In this document: positions 1 through 12,698 of the stretch, one piece after another
Layout: each line of letters starts with the position of its first letter
Numbering within the stretch: the stretch's first letter is position 1
DNA from: Lithospermum erythrorhizon
Taxonomy: Eukaryota > Streptophyta > Magnoliopsida > Boraginales > Boraginaceae
Direction of reading: 5' to 3'
Length of the DNA stretch: 64,000 nucleotides
NCBI GenBank assembly: GCA_019722365.1
Contig: JADFUC010002016.1
Location: 186,001 to 250,000, forward strand
The notes under the pieces: model-generated
Database searches by the model: none
What the model was told of the DNA's origin: nothing
The model's input: only the letters and a program-made list of their open reading frames with translations
Translations under genes and position numbers: made by a program

Positions 1-601
1 GGGCCCTCGCCCAACCGACTGAGGGAAGATGTGAGAGAGAAAGAGGTGACTTCACTGCCCAAGCCAGAGTGGAGTTTCAATAAAATCTGTATCGACTTTC
101 AAGCCATTATTGTCTCTACATTTCACTTTGATTAAAACCTTCTGTTATATTTTAAAAAATTATAATTAGAGCATGTTAAGCATGAGTATTATGGATACTC
201 TTAAACAAAAAGTAGTCCAGACTCAGACTGAATAAACAAGTGCAACCATGAAGGAGTATATATGATTTGTTATGATATTTGTGATGAGTTTTGCTAGTTG
301 AAAGTTAGTTACAGTCAGGTTGTAATTGTTAGTTAGAGGAGGTGACGTGGCACCTAGCTGGATTCTCAATGTATAAATACACAGCCACATGTACAATACA
401 ATTTAGTTGATGCATTAATCAGCTGGTTAATCTTCTCAATAATGCTTACTGATCGACTCTGACAGCTTCCATGGTATATGTGGAAGGCTTCTCGTTTTCT
501 ATGTTTGGTGAACCTTCATTGATATGAAAGGCTGCCAGAACACCGAATTTCTTACTGTCGAGGAGTAGGCTAGACTCTAGAGTTCTGTGAAAGGGTATTA
601 G
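1..601. other. Intergenic, no gene seen
   Basis: I see no coding exon here on either strand. The stretch lies downstream (3') of the minus-strand PPR pseudogene and is mostly AT-rich unique-looking DNA. Confidence 0.5.
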
Positions 602-2329
602 TCACCAAGAATCCATGCATGAGCAAGCACCATCCCTGAAGTGATGGAACCGGAACTTGTCTCTAACAATAATTTCTCTGTTAGGGACTTGAGATATCAA
701 CTTCAGTGCCATATGGCAATCCTCGCAGATGCGCAAGTTCTTCACCACCCTAATTGTCCCTAGCTGGTTTCAAGACCATAGAGGCCACAGCAAGCTGCTA
801 TATATAGAGCATATTGTTTTTCTTCCTCTTCCAACTCGTGCATAGCTGACTGAGATACTGTAGTATAACCTGCAACACTGATCTTTTGCATCAAGTCATC
901 TAAGAACTGATAGATTGCAATAGACTCTGGGTGGGATTTATCGTTGGAACTAAATAGTACTACTTTCTGATCAATTTCTATGATGCTATACCCAATTTGC
1001 TTCTTTAGCTCTTTGTCATCATTGTTTCTCTAATAATTTCAACCCGATCCATACGCCCAGCTGATGCAAATATATTAGACAGTAGAACATAATTCCCTCC
1101 ATCATCCTGTGCACTAGATAAAAGATACTCTGCTGCTTGAACTCCAATGACATAGTTTCTATGCGTTTTACATGCCCCCAGCAGTGCAGTCCAAAGTGGT
1201 GGTGCTGAAGCATTGGGATATAGGTCCATAATATACTGAAAAGCTTCATCAAGCAAGCCGGTTCTCCCTAGCATATCAACCATGCATACATGATGCTCTA
1301 ACCCTGGTGTGACACCAAAATTCTTCATCTGTTTAAACACTTCTCGACCCTCCTGCACTAGCCCGGAGTGAGAACATGCTGCTAAAACAGCAACGAAGGT
1401 CACATCATTCGGAAAGAAACCACGCCTTTGCATCAATTGGAAGAGTTCCAGAGCCTCTCTACCATATCCATTCATAGCATAACCCGAGATCATAGCAGTC
1501 CAAGTCACAACATTTGGTTCCATCACCGAATCAAAAACTTCTCGAGCTTTACTCACACTCCCGCACCTGCAGTACATATTAATCAATGTTGTAGCAACAA
1601 ATTTATTCCAATAAGACCGATCCCCCTTCACATTCTCATAACTTGCCCAACTTTAACTCAAAGGCCTCTGGGCACAAGCGGAAAGCACACTCACCAAAGT
1701 AAACGAATCAAACGCAACACCCAAACTTCTCATCTCAGAAAACAACCCAACAGCTTCTTCCGCAAACCCATTCTGCTCATACCCCAAAATCATCTCATTC
1801 CAAACAACAACACTCTTGTCAGGCATTTCATCAAACACCTTCCTCGCCACAAGCAAATCTCCAACTTTCGCGTAAAAACTCACCAATGTAGCTTGAACAA
1901 AAACATCGATCCCATACCCACTTACCAAAACATGGCAATGCACAACTCTCCGAACTCCCAAATCCCTTCGTTGACCACACGCTTTGATAACAGAAGTCAA
2001 CGTATAATTCGAAGGGGGCACATTATGCTTCATCATATGCCTATAAAAGAATACAGTGATGTGGATGAATTTGCAGTTTAGAGGCTGTGATGAGAGAAAG
2101 CGTCAGGGAGGGAGTTGAAAGGAGGAGTTTGCGGGCGTAAAGGGTGGCGCCAGAAGCAATGGCGGAGAGGGCTAGGGTGGTGAGAAGAGGGAGGTTGGTG
2201 GCGCGGTTAGTGGTGATGAGGTGTGCATGGACTTGGTGAAGTCGACGGAGGCGTGAGCCGGATGGCTTTGTAGGGTGGGTGGCATGAGGCGGAGGTGGGT
2301 GGCTGGGGTGGTTGCTCTTCCTTGTTCAT
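602..2329 (-). pseudogene. DYW-type pentatricopeptide repeat protein, decayed
   Basis: Read on the minus strand this is one PLS-class PPR protein with E and DYW-like C-terminal domains, closest in my memory to Arabidopsis At2g33760. Such proteins bind organelle RNA and specify C-to-U editing. Repeat motifs are clear (VVTWTAMISGYAMNGYGREA, EHHVCMVDMLGRTGLLDEA). The frame is broken in several places: a shift near 2230, disorder near 2080, an in-frame TAA at about 1653-1655, a one-base shift near 1010 after ETMMTK, and small deletions near 790-830 that remove the HSE part of the deaminase-like domain. The C-terminus reads CMDSW instead of DYW and stops at 602-604. A possible original ATG is at 2327-2329. 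No introns are needed, as usual for the family. With this many lesions it is a pseudogene rather than a sequencing artefact; the family assignment is firm. Confidence 0.85.
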
Positions 2330-2439
2330 CAAATAACGAGGGGGTATTACTTCATCTCTATAGTTTGAATGTTAGTTAAGTTAGTTGATCTCTCTCCAAA
2401 AAACACTTCTTTGTTTTCTTGTCCATTTGTTAGTCGTTT

Positions 2440-2600
2440 GCACTGTTTTTTTTTCGTCATGTAACATAATAAAATCTATGTATCTCTAATCTGGATTAAA
2501 TAACGTTTTTTTAATAATGTAGAACATTCTTTATTTAGAAACGAAGTTAATAGGAAACTTTTAGATTTTATGTGAAAATGACGTGATGTATTATGTCGAC
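2440..2600 (+). repeat. Direct repeat, copy 1
   Basis: About 160 bp matching 3330-3480 in the same orientation. A shared block runs through 'gttaataggaaacttttaga', and both copies carry an 'aacgtttctttaataatg'-like block upstream of it. Noncoding, probably a fragment of a dispersed element. Confidence 0.55.
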
Positions 2601-3329
2601 GACTTTAGTGAGGCTAGACAGCTCTCAGCATGTCTATTAGTGTCCCAGGATGATGTGAAGAGTGTGAAGAAGGAGAAAATGATATAGATGGTTGGATGTT
2701 TGGCCGTTATTAGAAGTATTTTTCTTATTAAAATTTAGCCTATATGTGTGTGGTGGTTTGAGGATATTCCTCATCTTGAAATGGATATAATGACAACTTT
2801 AAAAAAAATTTCATTGTATATTTCACCAATCTGTTAGCTAAAATCAAACTTTGTAATCATGGGCAAAGAGCTTTAACTAAGAAGAGGTCTGATCTTGAAA
2901 GTCTGCTGGAGGTCTGATCTTGAAAATGGAATGGATATATATATATATGAGTACTTTTAACTATAATTCATTTTAACTGTCTTACATGCATGAATATATG
3001 AGTACTTTCCATTATTCCAGCATGGAATATCTCGACTGTTGAAGGAATGGATCCGCCTGGAGCAGATGGTCAAATATTTAGCCGACATAGCACGACGAGT
3101 TGATTAATCTTTAAGTCACACGGTAAAATGACTATTTTTGTCCCCTAAAGCTAAAGTATGGTGTAAAATGACTTCATTTGCCTCCCTATCTGTGGAGACA
3201 GTAGTTAGGAAGTTAAGGGCAAACTTGTCATTTCACTAAAAATGATACGTTAGTTCAATTTCGTTACGTACACATTGTGGGATAAAATAATAGGTAGAAA
3301 TTTGTGGTGGGAGAAATATACCATCCGTC

Positions 3330-3480
3330 TTTTGCAGTTTTTTCTTGATGTAACGAATAAGATCTATCATCTGCAACACCTCGATTAAAAAGTAACGTTT
3401 CTTTAATAATGAAACGTCTTATTTAGAACAAGTTAATAGGAAACTTTTAGATTTACATGTGTAATGACACGTTACTACTA
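3330..3480 (+). repeat. Direct repeat, copy 2
   Basis: Second copy of the diverged repeat at 2440-2600, about 0.9 kb downstream in the same orientation. No terminal inverted repeat or target duplication was identified. Confidence 0.55.
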
Positions 3481-3489
3481 TGTTTACAT

Positions 3490-3700
3490 GTGATATTCTT
3501 TGAATGTACTTCTTCCGGTGACATTTAATTGTCATTCTAACTTGAAAAATTGGATATGTGCTTGTCATTCAGTATAAAAAATTAATGTTATACATTTTAA
3601 TGTTATCTTTATTATTAAATTATCAATCAATAATGATATAGTTTCAATTAATTATCATTATATAATGTACTTTTTAACTATTTTTTATTCTTATTAATTT
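3490..3700 (+). mobile_element. MITE-like fragment, family shared with 56.0 kb
   Basis: Shares several blocks with about 56001-56230, including 'caatgatatagttt'-like and 'aatgtactttttaactattt'-like segments in the same order. The copy at 56 kb begins with TACTCCCTCC, the usual edge of Stowaway-type or related plant MITEs. The outer edge of this copy is worn. Confidence 0.4.
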
Positions 3701-4700
3701 GTGTGTATTACTTTTGAATGGAAAATGCAATGTCACCGAGGAGCATTATATAATGATTAATGCATGAAGGATTAGGTTGTTGGGATTAAACCGAAAATGC
3801 AAGGTTTTGAGTTTTCATGTATGCATTTTGTTTGTTGACATTTGGATACTTGCAATTATTTTGTGCCTGTATGTAAAATACGGAATAATTATTTGATAGT
3901 CTTATAATGAAAATGAGTCGATTTTAGAAATAATTGTTTTTTATTATAAAAGGAATTGAAATTGTGTGTATAATCAACCATCATGCCCATGGCCCAATCT
4001 ATATAGACGGACTACTCTTTAGAGAGACAATGTAATATATATTTTTTTTTTAATGTAATGAATTAATTGAGAATATTATCTATTTATTAAATGAATAACT
4101 AGTTTTAAAATAAATCTTACCTAATTTGATAACTCAAAAGTGTATTGAAACTCATACGATCATTAGTATCATACATAATAAATGGTGGAAGATCATGAGA
4201 CCCGACTATTTATTCGATTGTTAGATTCTATTTCGTCCTTCCTAACTCAAAATTTAACAAGTAACAAACAATTATAATGATATTATAAATAAGCTATATT
4301 TTAGAAAGATGTTATGATCAAGTAGAAGATTAATTTAGAATCAAAATTGATATTTTTAATAAAAAAATACATTTTTCTAAAGTGAAATAGAGATACTATA
4401 TTTGTTGTTGGTAATAAAAATGTAGGTGTAATATTGTTATTTTATTATAACAAAAACTATTTTCAAGACGACTGAAGCAGTCAAAGACCAATACACATTC
4501 ACATGATCAATTGTTTTTTTGTGATAAAAAACTAATCGTGTGGAGTGTACTGGTCGATTATCATACTTTGAAAAACCATGGTTGTGAAAATATATTGCTT
4601 TGTTTTATTATGAAGAGTGTAATAGATGATCCGGACCGATAAACCGAGCTATATGCCCTGACGCGAGACAGGGCTAATAAACGCCATATTCAATAACCAC

Positions 4701-4708
4701 TATAAAAA
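4701..4708 (+). promoter_or_regulatory. TATA box of the RPB2 gene
   Basis: TATAAAAA lies about 190 bp upstream of the RPB2 ATG, followed by CT-rich leader sequence, a typical plant core-promoter arrangement. Position and sequence only; the transcription start is not known. Confidence 0.5.
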
Positions 4709-4894
4709 CCCTCTTCATGCTCCTTTTTCCTCAAACCAAATTCCATTCTCCGCCTCTTTCAACTCTCTCAAAATCCACAACAAACTCCTTAATTAATCAA
4801 ACAACAATAATTAATCAACATTAAAAAACAAATCATCCTTAAACCTAACAAAAACTAAAAAAGACAACCTTAAAAAAATAAAAGTAATAAAAAA

Positions 4895-7800
4895 ATGGAT
4901 TTGGAAGAGGAAGAGTATGAAGTAGAGTACAATGATGACGAAGAGATAACCCAAGAAGATGCTTGGGCTGTAATAAGTGCCTTTTTTGAGGAAAAGGGTC
5001 TCGTTCGTCAACAACTCGATTCTTTTGATGAGTTTATTCAGAATACTATGCAAGAAATTGTTGATGAATGTGCTGATATTCAGATCCGACCCGAATTTCA
5101 GCATAACCCGGGTCTCCAACCCGATTTTGCTGAGGTTATTGACCTTCATACTGAATTGTGGAACATTGAGTTGATGTTTTGAGGAGGGGAGGTATTCCCT
5201 TTTGGTTTATGGGTTTGTTTGAATTGAGCTATAAAATATGGAGTTGGTAGCTTTGACCAAATTTTGACTTTTTTAGTTTATGGGTTTGCTTGAATTGAGC
5301 TATGAAATATGGAGTTGGTAGGTTTGACCAAAATTTTACTTTTTTGGTTTGAGGGTTTACTTGAATTGAGCTATAAAATATAAAGTTGCTTTGATTTGAC
5401 TAAAGTTTGACTTTTTGCTTTAAGGTTTGCTTGAGTTGAGCTATAAGAAACTATGTTTGATTTAATTTAATTGACCTTTTTGTTTTTCGATAAAAAACTT
5501 TGACCATTAATTAAATTTTAGTTATGTTACTCCTAACTGCTTAGGTGGGAGCGTCTTTGTAGTGATTGTGGCGGAAGGCTTTTCGTAGTCATTGGGGCAC
5601 TAGGGCATGTTTTACTACATATAAGAAAATAATATTATGCAAATATATTTTTGGATATAAATTTATCTATAGCAAACTTATAATTATTAAAATAACGAAC
5701 AAAAGTAATTGATAGTTAAAGGACAGAAAAACGAGAGTTAATTACAATGAATTTGAGGGAATATAAAATTACTAGATATAATTTGTTGGGTATTGGGTTA
5801 TTTTGCATGGTGAGAAGTTTTTGGTAGTGATTTGAAGTTTTGAGTGGTGGGTTTGATTGAACTATGTGTTTAGTAAAATCACATTGTTTAAGCGTGGTTG
5901 GCTGAATGCATCAGTTGGGGGTTGACTTTGTTTTGTTTTATGATTTGTCAAATATTTTATAATATGTTGTATAATATTTTTATTCAAATTAAAGTAGTTG
6001 GGATATCGAATTTGTTAATTTTGACCATTGAAAATACTAACTATAGGATCTTTTAGGGATGAAGGGAGTAGGTTTTTTAATTCTAGAAGATGGGAGAGTT
6101 AGTTCTAATCTCTGATCCTGTTTAAGTAATCAAGTTTCCATAAGTTGTCACATTTATGCTGGTAATAAAAAGCATGACTTCATTTTGAAAGTCAAACCTT
6201 AATATGGTTTATGACTTCTTCAGATTATACATAAGATAGGCTTCGGTCAGATATACTTGAGTAAGCCGATGATGACAGAGTCTGATGGAGAAACAGCGAC
6301 TTTGTTTCCGAAAGCAGCAAGGTTGAGAAATATGACTTACTCTGCTCCATTGTATGTGGATGTTAGCCACAGCGTCATTAAGAGAGGGCATGATGGCGAA
6401 GAAGTAACCGAGACTCAAGATTTCACTAAAGTCTTCATTGGGAAGGTAATGTGTGGCATTACTCTTTAGTAAATATGAAATGAGTTTAAGTGATAATGCC
6501 TAATGCTTAGTCTTTTTGGTTAGGTGCCTATAATGCTTCGCTCAAGTTACTGCACGTTATATCAAAATTCTGAGAAGGATTTGACCGAGCTTGGAGAATG
6601 TCCATATGATCAAGGTGGTTATTTTATCATCAACGGGAGTGAGAAGGTTCTGATTGCTCAAGAGAAGATGAGTACGAATCACGTCTATGTCTTCAAAAGG
6701 AGACAGCCAAACAAGTATGCATATGTGGCAGAAGTGAGATCAATGGCTGAGAACCAGAATAGGCCACCGAGCCCTATGTTTGTGCGCATGCTCTCCCGTT
6801 CAAGTGCTAAGGGGGTAAGTAGAATCTTACAGCTACTTTTCTTTGTGATTTTGTATAATAGCATGTGACCTGGTTTTTGGATGTTGATTCCATCTATTTC
6901 TTTTGCAGGGCTCATCTGGCCAGTGTATTAAGGCTACTCTTCCTTATATTCGTACAGAAATACCCATCATTACTGTGTTTCGAGCTATGGGAATTGTTGC
7001 TGACAAGCATATATTAGAGCATATTTGCTATGATTTTAATGATACACAAATGATGGAATTGTTGCGTCCGTCCTTGGAAGAAGCTTTTGTTATACAAAAT
7101 CAACAGGTATTTAATCTCAGACAACATTATTGTCTTTTTTCGTAAAACAAACTTTCTCCTTTGGTCCCGAAATTTTCTGGGTTATGTCATGTTCTGAAAA
7201 TGGTGGAGGTGATTTTGCTCTAATAATACTATTGGCATCATATATCCTAATTTGTAGACCATTATTAGCTATTTTCCTATCATGAATCACTACAAATTCA
7301 ACCATTCACTGGCATATCATCTGTTGCCTGTGGCAGGTGGCATTGGATTACATTGGAAAGAGAGGGGCCCCTGTTGGTGTCTCAAAAGAAAAGAGGATTA
7401 AGTATGTCTACAATATGAAAATCATACGTTTCTGTTTGTCAGTACTACCAATATGAATATACATGTTTCCTTCAATCTACTTTGCAGGTATGCTATGGAT
7501 ATTCTTCAGAAAGATTTCCTTCCTCATGTTGGTGTTGGAGATTTCTGTTTGACGAAGAAGGCATATTATTTCGGGTAGGTATTCCTTATGTTTCCTGTAG
7601 ATTTATAATTTAAAGTGTTGGCATCCTTCCCGATGAAGAGATCACTCTTATCGGGTATATCATCCATCGTCTCCTGCTCTGTGCTCTGGAGCGAAGGGCA
7701 GAGGATGACAGGGACCATTATGGAAATAAGAGATTGGATCTTGCCGGTCCATTGCTTGGTCAACTATTTAGAATGGTGTGTTGGTGGATGTGTCATCTTT

Positions 7801-10800
7801 TTTATGGATTTGAAAAATAATGTCAACTAATCTAGATCCTTCTCCAATCTGCAGTTATTTAGGAACTTGACAAGTGATGTAAGATCTTATGTCAAAAAGG
7901 TAACTTCTAAGCCATGCACTATTTCGGTGTTCATTATCATTTGGAGGTGGACTGACTAATACAAAACTTGTATCTATAGTGTGTCGATAAAGGAAAAGAT
8001 GTCAATTTGCAATTTGCAATTAATGCAAAAATCATTACCAGTGGTCTCAAGTATTCCCTCTCTAGTGGTAACTGGGGGCAAGCAAATGCCGCAGGCACAA
8101 GAGTTGGAGTTTCACAAGTGAGTTTTTTATTTCGTTTACTGTTGATTTTTCTCTTCTCAGATTTTTCATCAAACTCAGTCGGGGGGAATGATGATTAATT
8201 GATTGATTATAGGTGCTGAATCGTTTGACCTATGCCTCCACTTTATCACATCTTAGAAGGCTGAATTCTCCAATCGGTCGTGAAGGTGAATCTCCTTGTT
8301 ATTCTCTAATGAGTCTCAAAGGACCTGTGAACATTTCACTCTTTGTCAGCCCCTTGTGTATCTGTACTCGGACACTTTTGTTATTTCTTGTATTAATTTA
8401 TTTTCTTACCTGACCAGGGAAATTGGCTAAACCTAGGCAACTACATAATTCGCAATGGGGTATGATGTGCCCTGCCGAAACCCCTGAGGGACAAGTATGT
8501 CAATCTATTTTTACAATTTCACAGTGATATCCAATGTAATTTTAGACTAAACAAGAAGTTCCTACTCTTTTGTACTAGGCATGTGGTCTGATGAAGAATC
8601 TTGCATTGATGGTATATATTACTGTTGGTTCGGCAGCATATCCAATATTAGAGTTCTTGGAAGAGTGGGGTACCGAGAACTTTGAGGTAATTTGAAAATC
8701 TGAAGTGAACTGTTCGTTTAGGCTGAAGTTCCTATGTGACTTCTTGTTCTATTAACGCTGTTGCTGTTGTGCATTAAATCGTTGTTGTTGTAAGGATGTC
8801 TCTGCTGTCATTCCGCGAGCCACAAAAATATTTGTGAATGGCTGTTGGGTAGGCATTCACCGTGATCCTGATATGTTGGTCAAAACCTTACGAAAACTAA
8901 GGAGACGGGTATGGATTGATTCTTTGGATCTATTTTTATTTTGTTTTTTGTATCAACTCTATCATGAGTCTTGGAAGTCGTAATATTATATTAAAGGATT
9001 GTCATTAAGCTCAGGTTGATGTTAACACTGAGGTTGGGGTGGTTCGAGATATCCGTCTTAAAGAACTTCGCATCTATACCGATTATGGGCGTTGCAGTCG
9101 TCCTTTGTTTATTGTGGAGAAGCAGAGGCTTCTTATTAAAAAGAGTCATATTCAAGCTTTGCAACAAAGGGTATGGTCTATCTCTGTTATTATTTATCTT
9201 TCACTTTAAGTGTAATCATCGATATTGATCATCAGTCATCACTCTCATATACTTGAGTGATCAACAATCCAGGAAACTCACGAAGAAGGTGGTTGGCATG
9301 ATCTTGTGTCAAACGGCTTTATAGAATACATTGACACTGAGGAAGAAGAAACAACTATGATTTCCATGACCATTAGTGTAAGTAATCCTAAGAACTATTG
9401 TATGTTGAGTTGAATTTATAACTGATTAAGTTAGTAACGTGGTTCAATCACATGATAACATTTTAATCAATCTTTTCAGGATCTTGTGAGTGCAAGGCTT
9501 AATCCTGAGGAGGCATATTCTGATACTTACACTCATTGTGAGATTCATCCGTCTCTTATCTTGGGTGTTTGTGCCTCAATTATACCCTTCCCTGATCACA
9601 ATCAGGTGAGTTAATTTCATTTTAGAGTTTAACTAGAATGATTCTCTTTCTCAAGTTCTCTCTAATATTTGTGCTTTCTTGTGAAATGTGCCAGTCTCCT
9701 CGTAACACATATCAGTCGGCTATGGGCAAGCAGGCCATGGGAATATATGTCACTAACTACCAAATTAGAATGGTATGCATATTTGCTGCATATTCATTTT
9801 CTAACTTCCCATAATATTCTATTCTAAAACTACTTTTGATTACTGATGGTCTTTCTTTCAGGACACATTGGCATATGTTCTCTATTATCCTCAGAAACCT
9901 CTTGTGACAACTCGGGCTATGGAACATTTGCACTTCAGGCAGTTACCTGCTGGCATCAATGCCATTGTTGCCATAGCTTGCTATTCTGGATATAACCAAG
10001 AAGATTCTGTCATCATGAATCAGTCATCAATCGACCGTGGTTTCTTCAGATCACTATTTTTCCGTTCATATAGGGCTGAGGAGAAGAAGATGGGAACCCT
10101 TGTGAAAGAGGATTTTAGCCGTCCTGATAGAGCTAACACCATGGGCATGATATATGGTTCTTATGATAAACTTGATGATGACGGACTTGCACCTCCAGGC
10201 ACCAGAGTTGCAGGTGATGATGTAATCATAGGGAAAACCACGCCTATTAATCAAGAGGAGGCTCAGGGGCAGGCTTACCATTACACCAGGCGTGATCATA
10301 GCACAAGCGTACGTCACGGTGAAAATGGGATGGTTGATCAGGTCTTGCTCACAACGAATGCAGATGGATTGCGATTTGCAAAAGTTAGGATGAGATCTGT
10401 TAGGATTCCTCAAATTGGAGACAAATTCAGCAGTCGCCATGGTCAGAAGGGTACCGTGGGTATGACCTACACTCAAGAAGACATGCCTTTTACTGTGGAG
10501 GGCACTACCCCTGATATTATAGTGAATCCCCATGCTATTCCTTCTCGTATGACAATTGGTCAGCTTATTGAGTGTCTCATGGGTAAGGTTGCAGCACACA
10601 TGGGGAAGGAAGGAGATGCTACCCCCTTTACTGATGTTACCCTGGATAATATCAGTAGAGCTCTTCATAAATGTGGGTATCAGAAGCGTGGTTATGAAAC
10701 CATGTACAATGGTCATACCGGACGTCGACTTAAAGCTATGATCTTCCTTGGTCCTACCTATTACCAGAGATTAAAGCATATGGTTGATGACAAGATACAC

Positions 10801-11291
10801 TCACGTGGGAGAGGGCCTATGCAGAACCTCACAAGGCAGCCTGTAGAAGGGCGGGCACGTGATGGTGGTCTTCGAGTTGGAGAGATGGAACATGATTGTA
10901 TAGTTGCTCATGGGGCTGCTAACTTCCTCAAGGAGAGGTTGTTTGACCAAAGTGATGCATACCGGGTGCACGTATGCGAGCGTTGTGGACTGATAGCCAT
11001 TGCAAACCTGAAGAAGACTTCGTACGAGTGCAGAGGTTGCAAAAACAAAACAGATATTGTTCAGGTAAGCAGAAGGAGGAGGACTTCTACCCTTAACCAA
11101 TATCTATAATGTAATCTATAACATAGAAATCTAAAACTAATTTTTCGCCTTTTTTGGTGAATTTTGCACAGGTTCACATTCCTTATGCATGCAAGCTTTT
11201 ATTCCAAGAACTAATGTCAATGGCTATTGCACCAAGGATGTTCACTAAAGCTGTGAAAAAAGCATCCAAAGACCAGAACAAAGGAGGCTGA
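4895..11291 (+). CDS. NRPB2: DNA-directed RNA polymerase II second-largest subunit
   Basis: Second-largest (RPB2) subunit of nuclear RNA polymerase II, which forms half of the active-site cleft. CDS exons: 4895-5134, 6224-6445, 6524-6814, 6909-7106, 7337-7401, 7488-7574, 7655-7775, 7855-7899, 7980-8117, 8213-8285, 8418-8494, 8579-8686, 8795-8908, 9015-9170, 9273-9377, 9480-9605, 9695-9772, 9862-11064, 11172-11291. They sum to 1188 codons with all phases closing, the length I recall for Arabidopsis RPB2 to within a residue. Motifs seen: N-terminal [18 protein letters not shown], catalytic [19 protein letters not shown], and a C-terminal zinc site CERC...CRGC. Introns are GT-AG except intron 6, whose acceptor is CGG at 7652-7654 instead of CAG. 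If that intron is retained, translation stops at once (GGG TAG). The 401-codon exon 9862-11064 is uninterrupted, as in the asterid RPB2-d copy. Several usually invariant residues differ (EMEHDC for [15 protein letters not shown] for PVQILTRQP). Probably functional if intron 6 can be spliced. Confidence 0.93.
7575..7654 (+). other. RPB2 intron 6 with non-AG acceptor
   Basis: Frame continuity and family alignment (YYFG then [11 protein letters not shown]) force an 80-nt intron with a normal GTAGGT donor. The 3' end reads TTATCGG, so the AG is missing; one A-to-G change of CAG would explain it. The 7-base word TCGGGTA occurs at both junctions. None of the upstream AGs I tried gives an open, in-frame exon. 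Confidence 0.75.
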
Positions 11292-11887
11292 TATGGTTTT
11301 TTACCATGAGAAAGTGATTTATGGAGTCATTTATATATTCTGTAGTGAATCCTCTTACAACTCAAGAATAGAAACAGATTACTCATAATAGTATTTATAG
11401 AAGAAGAGTCCTTGTTTGCCTTGCCACCTTTTTGTTGGATAGTACAACAAATAATTGAATTGTTTTCAATATTAGCATTCATCAAACAAAAAATTGGAGT
11501 AAATATCGTTATACAGTATATTTAAATAGTCATACCTTATTCATTCTCCTAGAAAGTCTTCATAAAGCTAATTGTACCAAATTGAGATTTCTTTCTCTTC
11601 ATAATTACTTTTCGTTAAGAATGTTTTAGAAGAATATTAAGAATGCTTAAGATTAGTTATTTTGTGTAAGGCTTTCAAAGCATCATGATTAGTTTAATGA
11701 CCATAGAACTAGATATTTCTCTTAACTAGGTGCAAAATTTCAAACTTTTAGGTGATGAAAGAGGCAACCACCGTATGGAAGAGCACCAAAACAAATCAAC
11801 TATTAAATGGATGTCACCTTACTCACCTATAAAGGTAGATAGATGTCAAAGTTCCAAATCTCCCTACTTAGATTAGAAGAAGAAAGG

Positions 11888-12627
11888 CTAAATTTCATAT
11901 ACTATCAAAAATATTTCAAATAGTCATCAAACTTTTTCAATATTTTAGACACCTAGGATATTTTTTGCACTGAACTTTGAAAAGAAAACAATATTTTTTG
12001 GCGTCTAAGCTATTATTTTAATAGGTAAACTTAGGGAGCAAATAAAAAAATTATATATTATCTTTGTGAATTAATTTTAAAATAACAAATAATTAATTGG
12101 ATCAATTTTAATAATTAATTTTATTAATTCAATTAAAAAAAACATATTATCATCAATTTGAAATAATTAATTTTAATTAATTCAATTAAACATATACTTT
12201 GTGAATTAATTAGAAAATGCAGACTTTGGTTTGTATGGTACTGGTGCAGTATCACTGCAAAAGGCTTCTCACTATTATAAAAAATCTTAATTCATTATTA
12301 CGACAATAAAGTAATGAAACATTATTATCAAGAAGGTGATGTGCTTTTTGTTCGGTTGGTGATAATGGGAATGGAGTGAAGATGATATATTTTAATTAAT
12401 TAAAATTGATTATTACAAATTGATGTAGTTAATTGGCTGTTATTTTAAAATAAACCACAAAAGTGTAATATATATAATTTTCTACATTGCCTGTAGGTTT
12501 ACCTAATATGTGGTAGAGTTTAGTGCAAAATATTTTTTAAAAGTTCGGTGCCTATTTAAAAAGTTAAAAGTTTAAATGTTTATTTTGAAATATTTTTTGT
12601 AATTCGGGATGTGTCTATGAAATTTAA
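11888..12627. mobile_element. Long-inverted-repeat element, non-autonomous
   Basis: The arms at about 11888-12080 and 12430-12627 are reverse-complement related over roughly 190 bp. Each holds, in mirrored order, a TAAATTTCATA terminus, an AAAAATATTTC block, a TTTTGCACT(G/A)AACT block, a TAGGTAAAC block and an AATTTTAAAATAAC-like block. The centre is AT-rich with no ORF. The architecture suggests a Mutator-like or foldback MITE. Flanks are purine-rich (agaagaaag and tagaaaaaa), so a target duplication is unproven. Confidence 0.6.
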
Positions 12628-12698
12628 AAGTAGAAAAAAACAATTGATTTGTAAGTTCCATTAGAAACTAAAAAGGAAAACAATAAACATTATTATTG

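Larger units (their letters stand above)
2330..4700. other. Intergenic, AT-rich with repeats
   Basis: No coding exon is recognisable. The stretch contains a diverged direct repeat pair (about 2440-2600 and 3330-3480) and, at about 3490-3700, sequence related to the MITE-like element at about 56001-56230. Confidence 0.5.

Noticed and set aside
1428..2081. 217-codon plus-strand open frame
   Set aside because: It is the antisense of the PPR pseudogene; its residue make-up is the shadow of PPR repeats and it has no family resemblance.
10066..10716. 216-codon minus-strand open frame
   Set aside because: It lies wholly inside the large RPB2 exon and is an antisense shadow.
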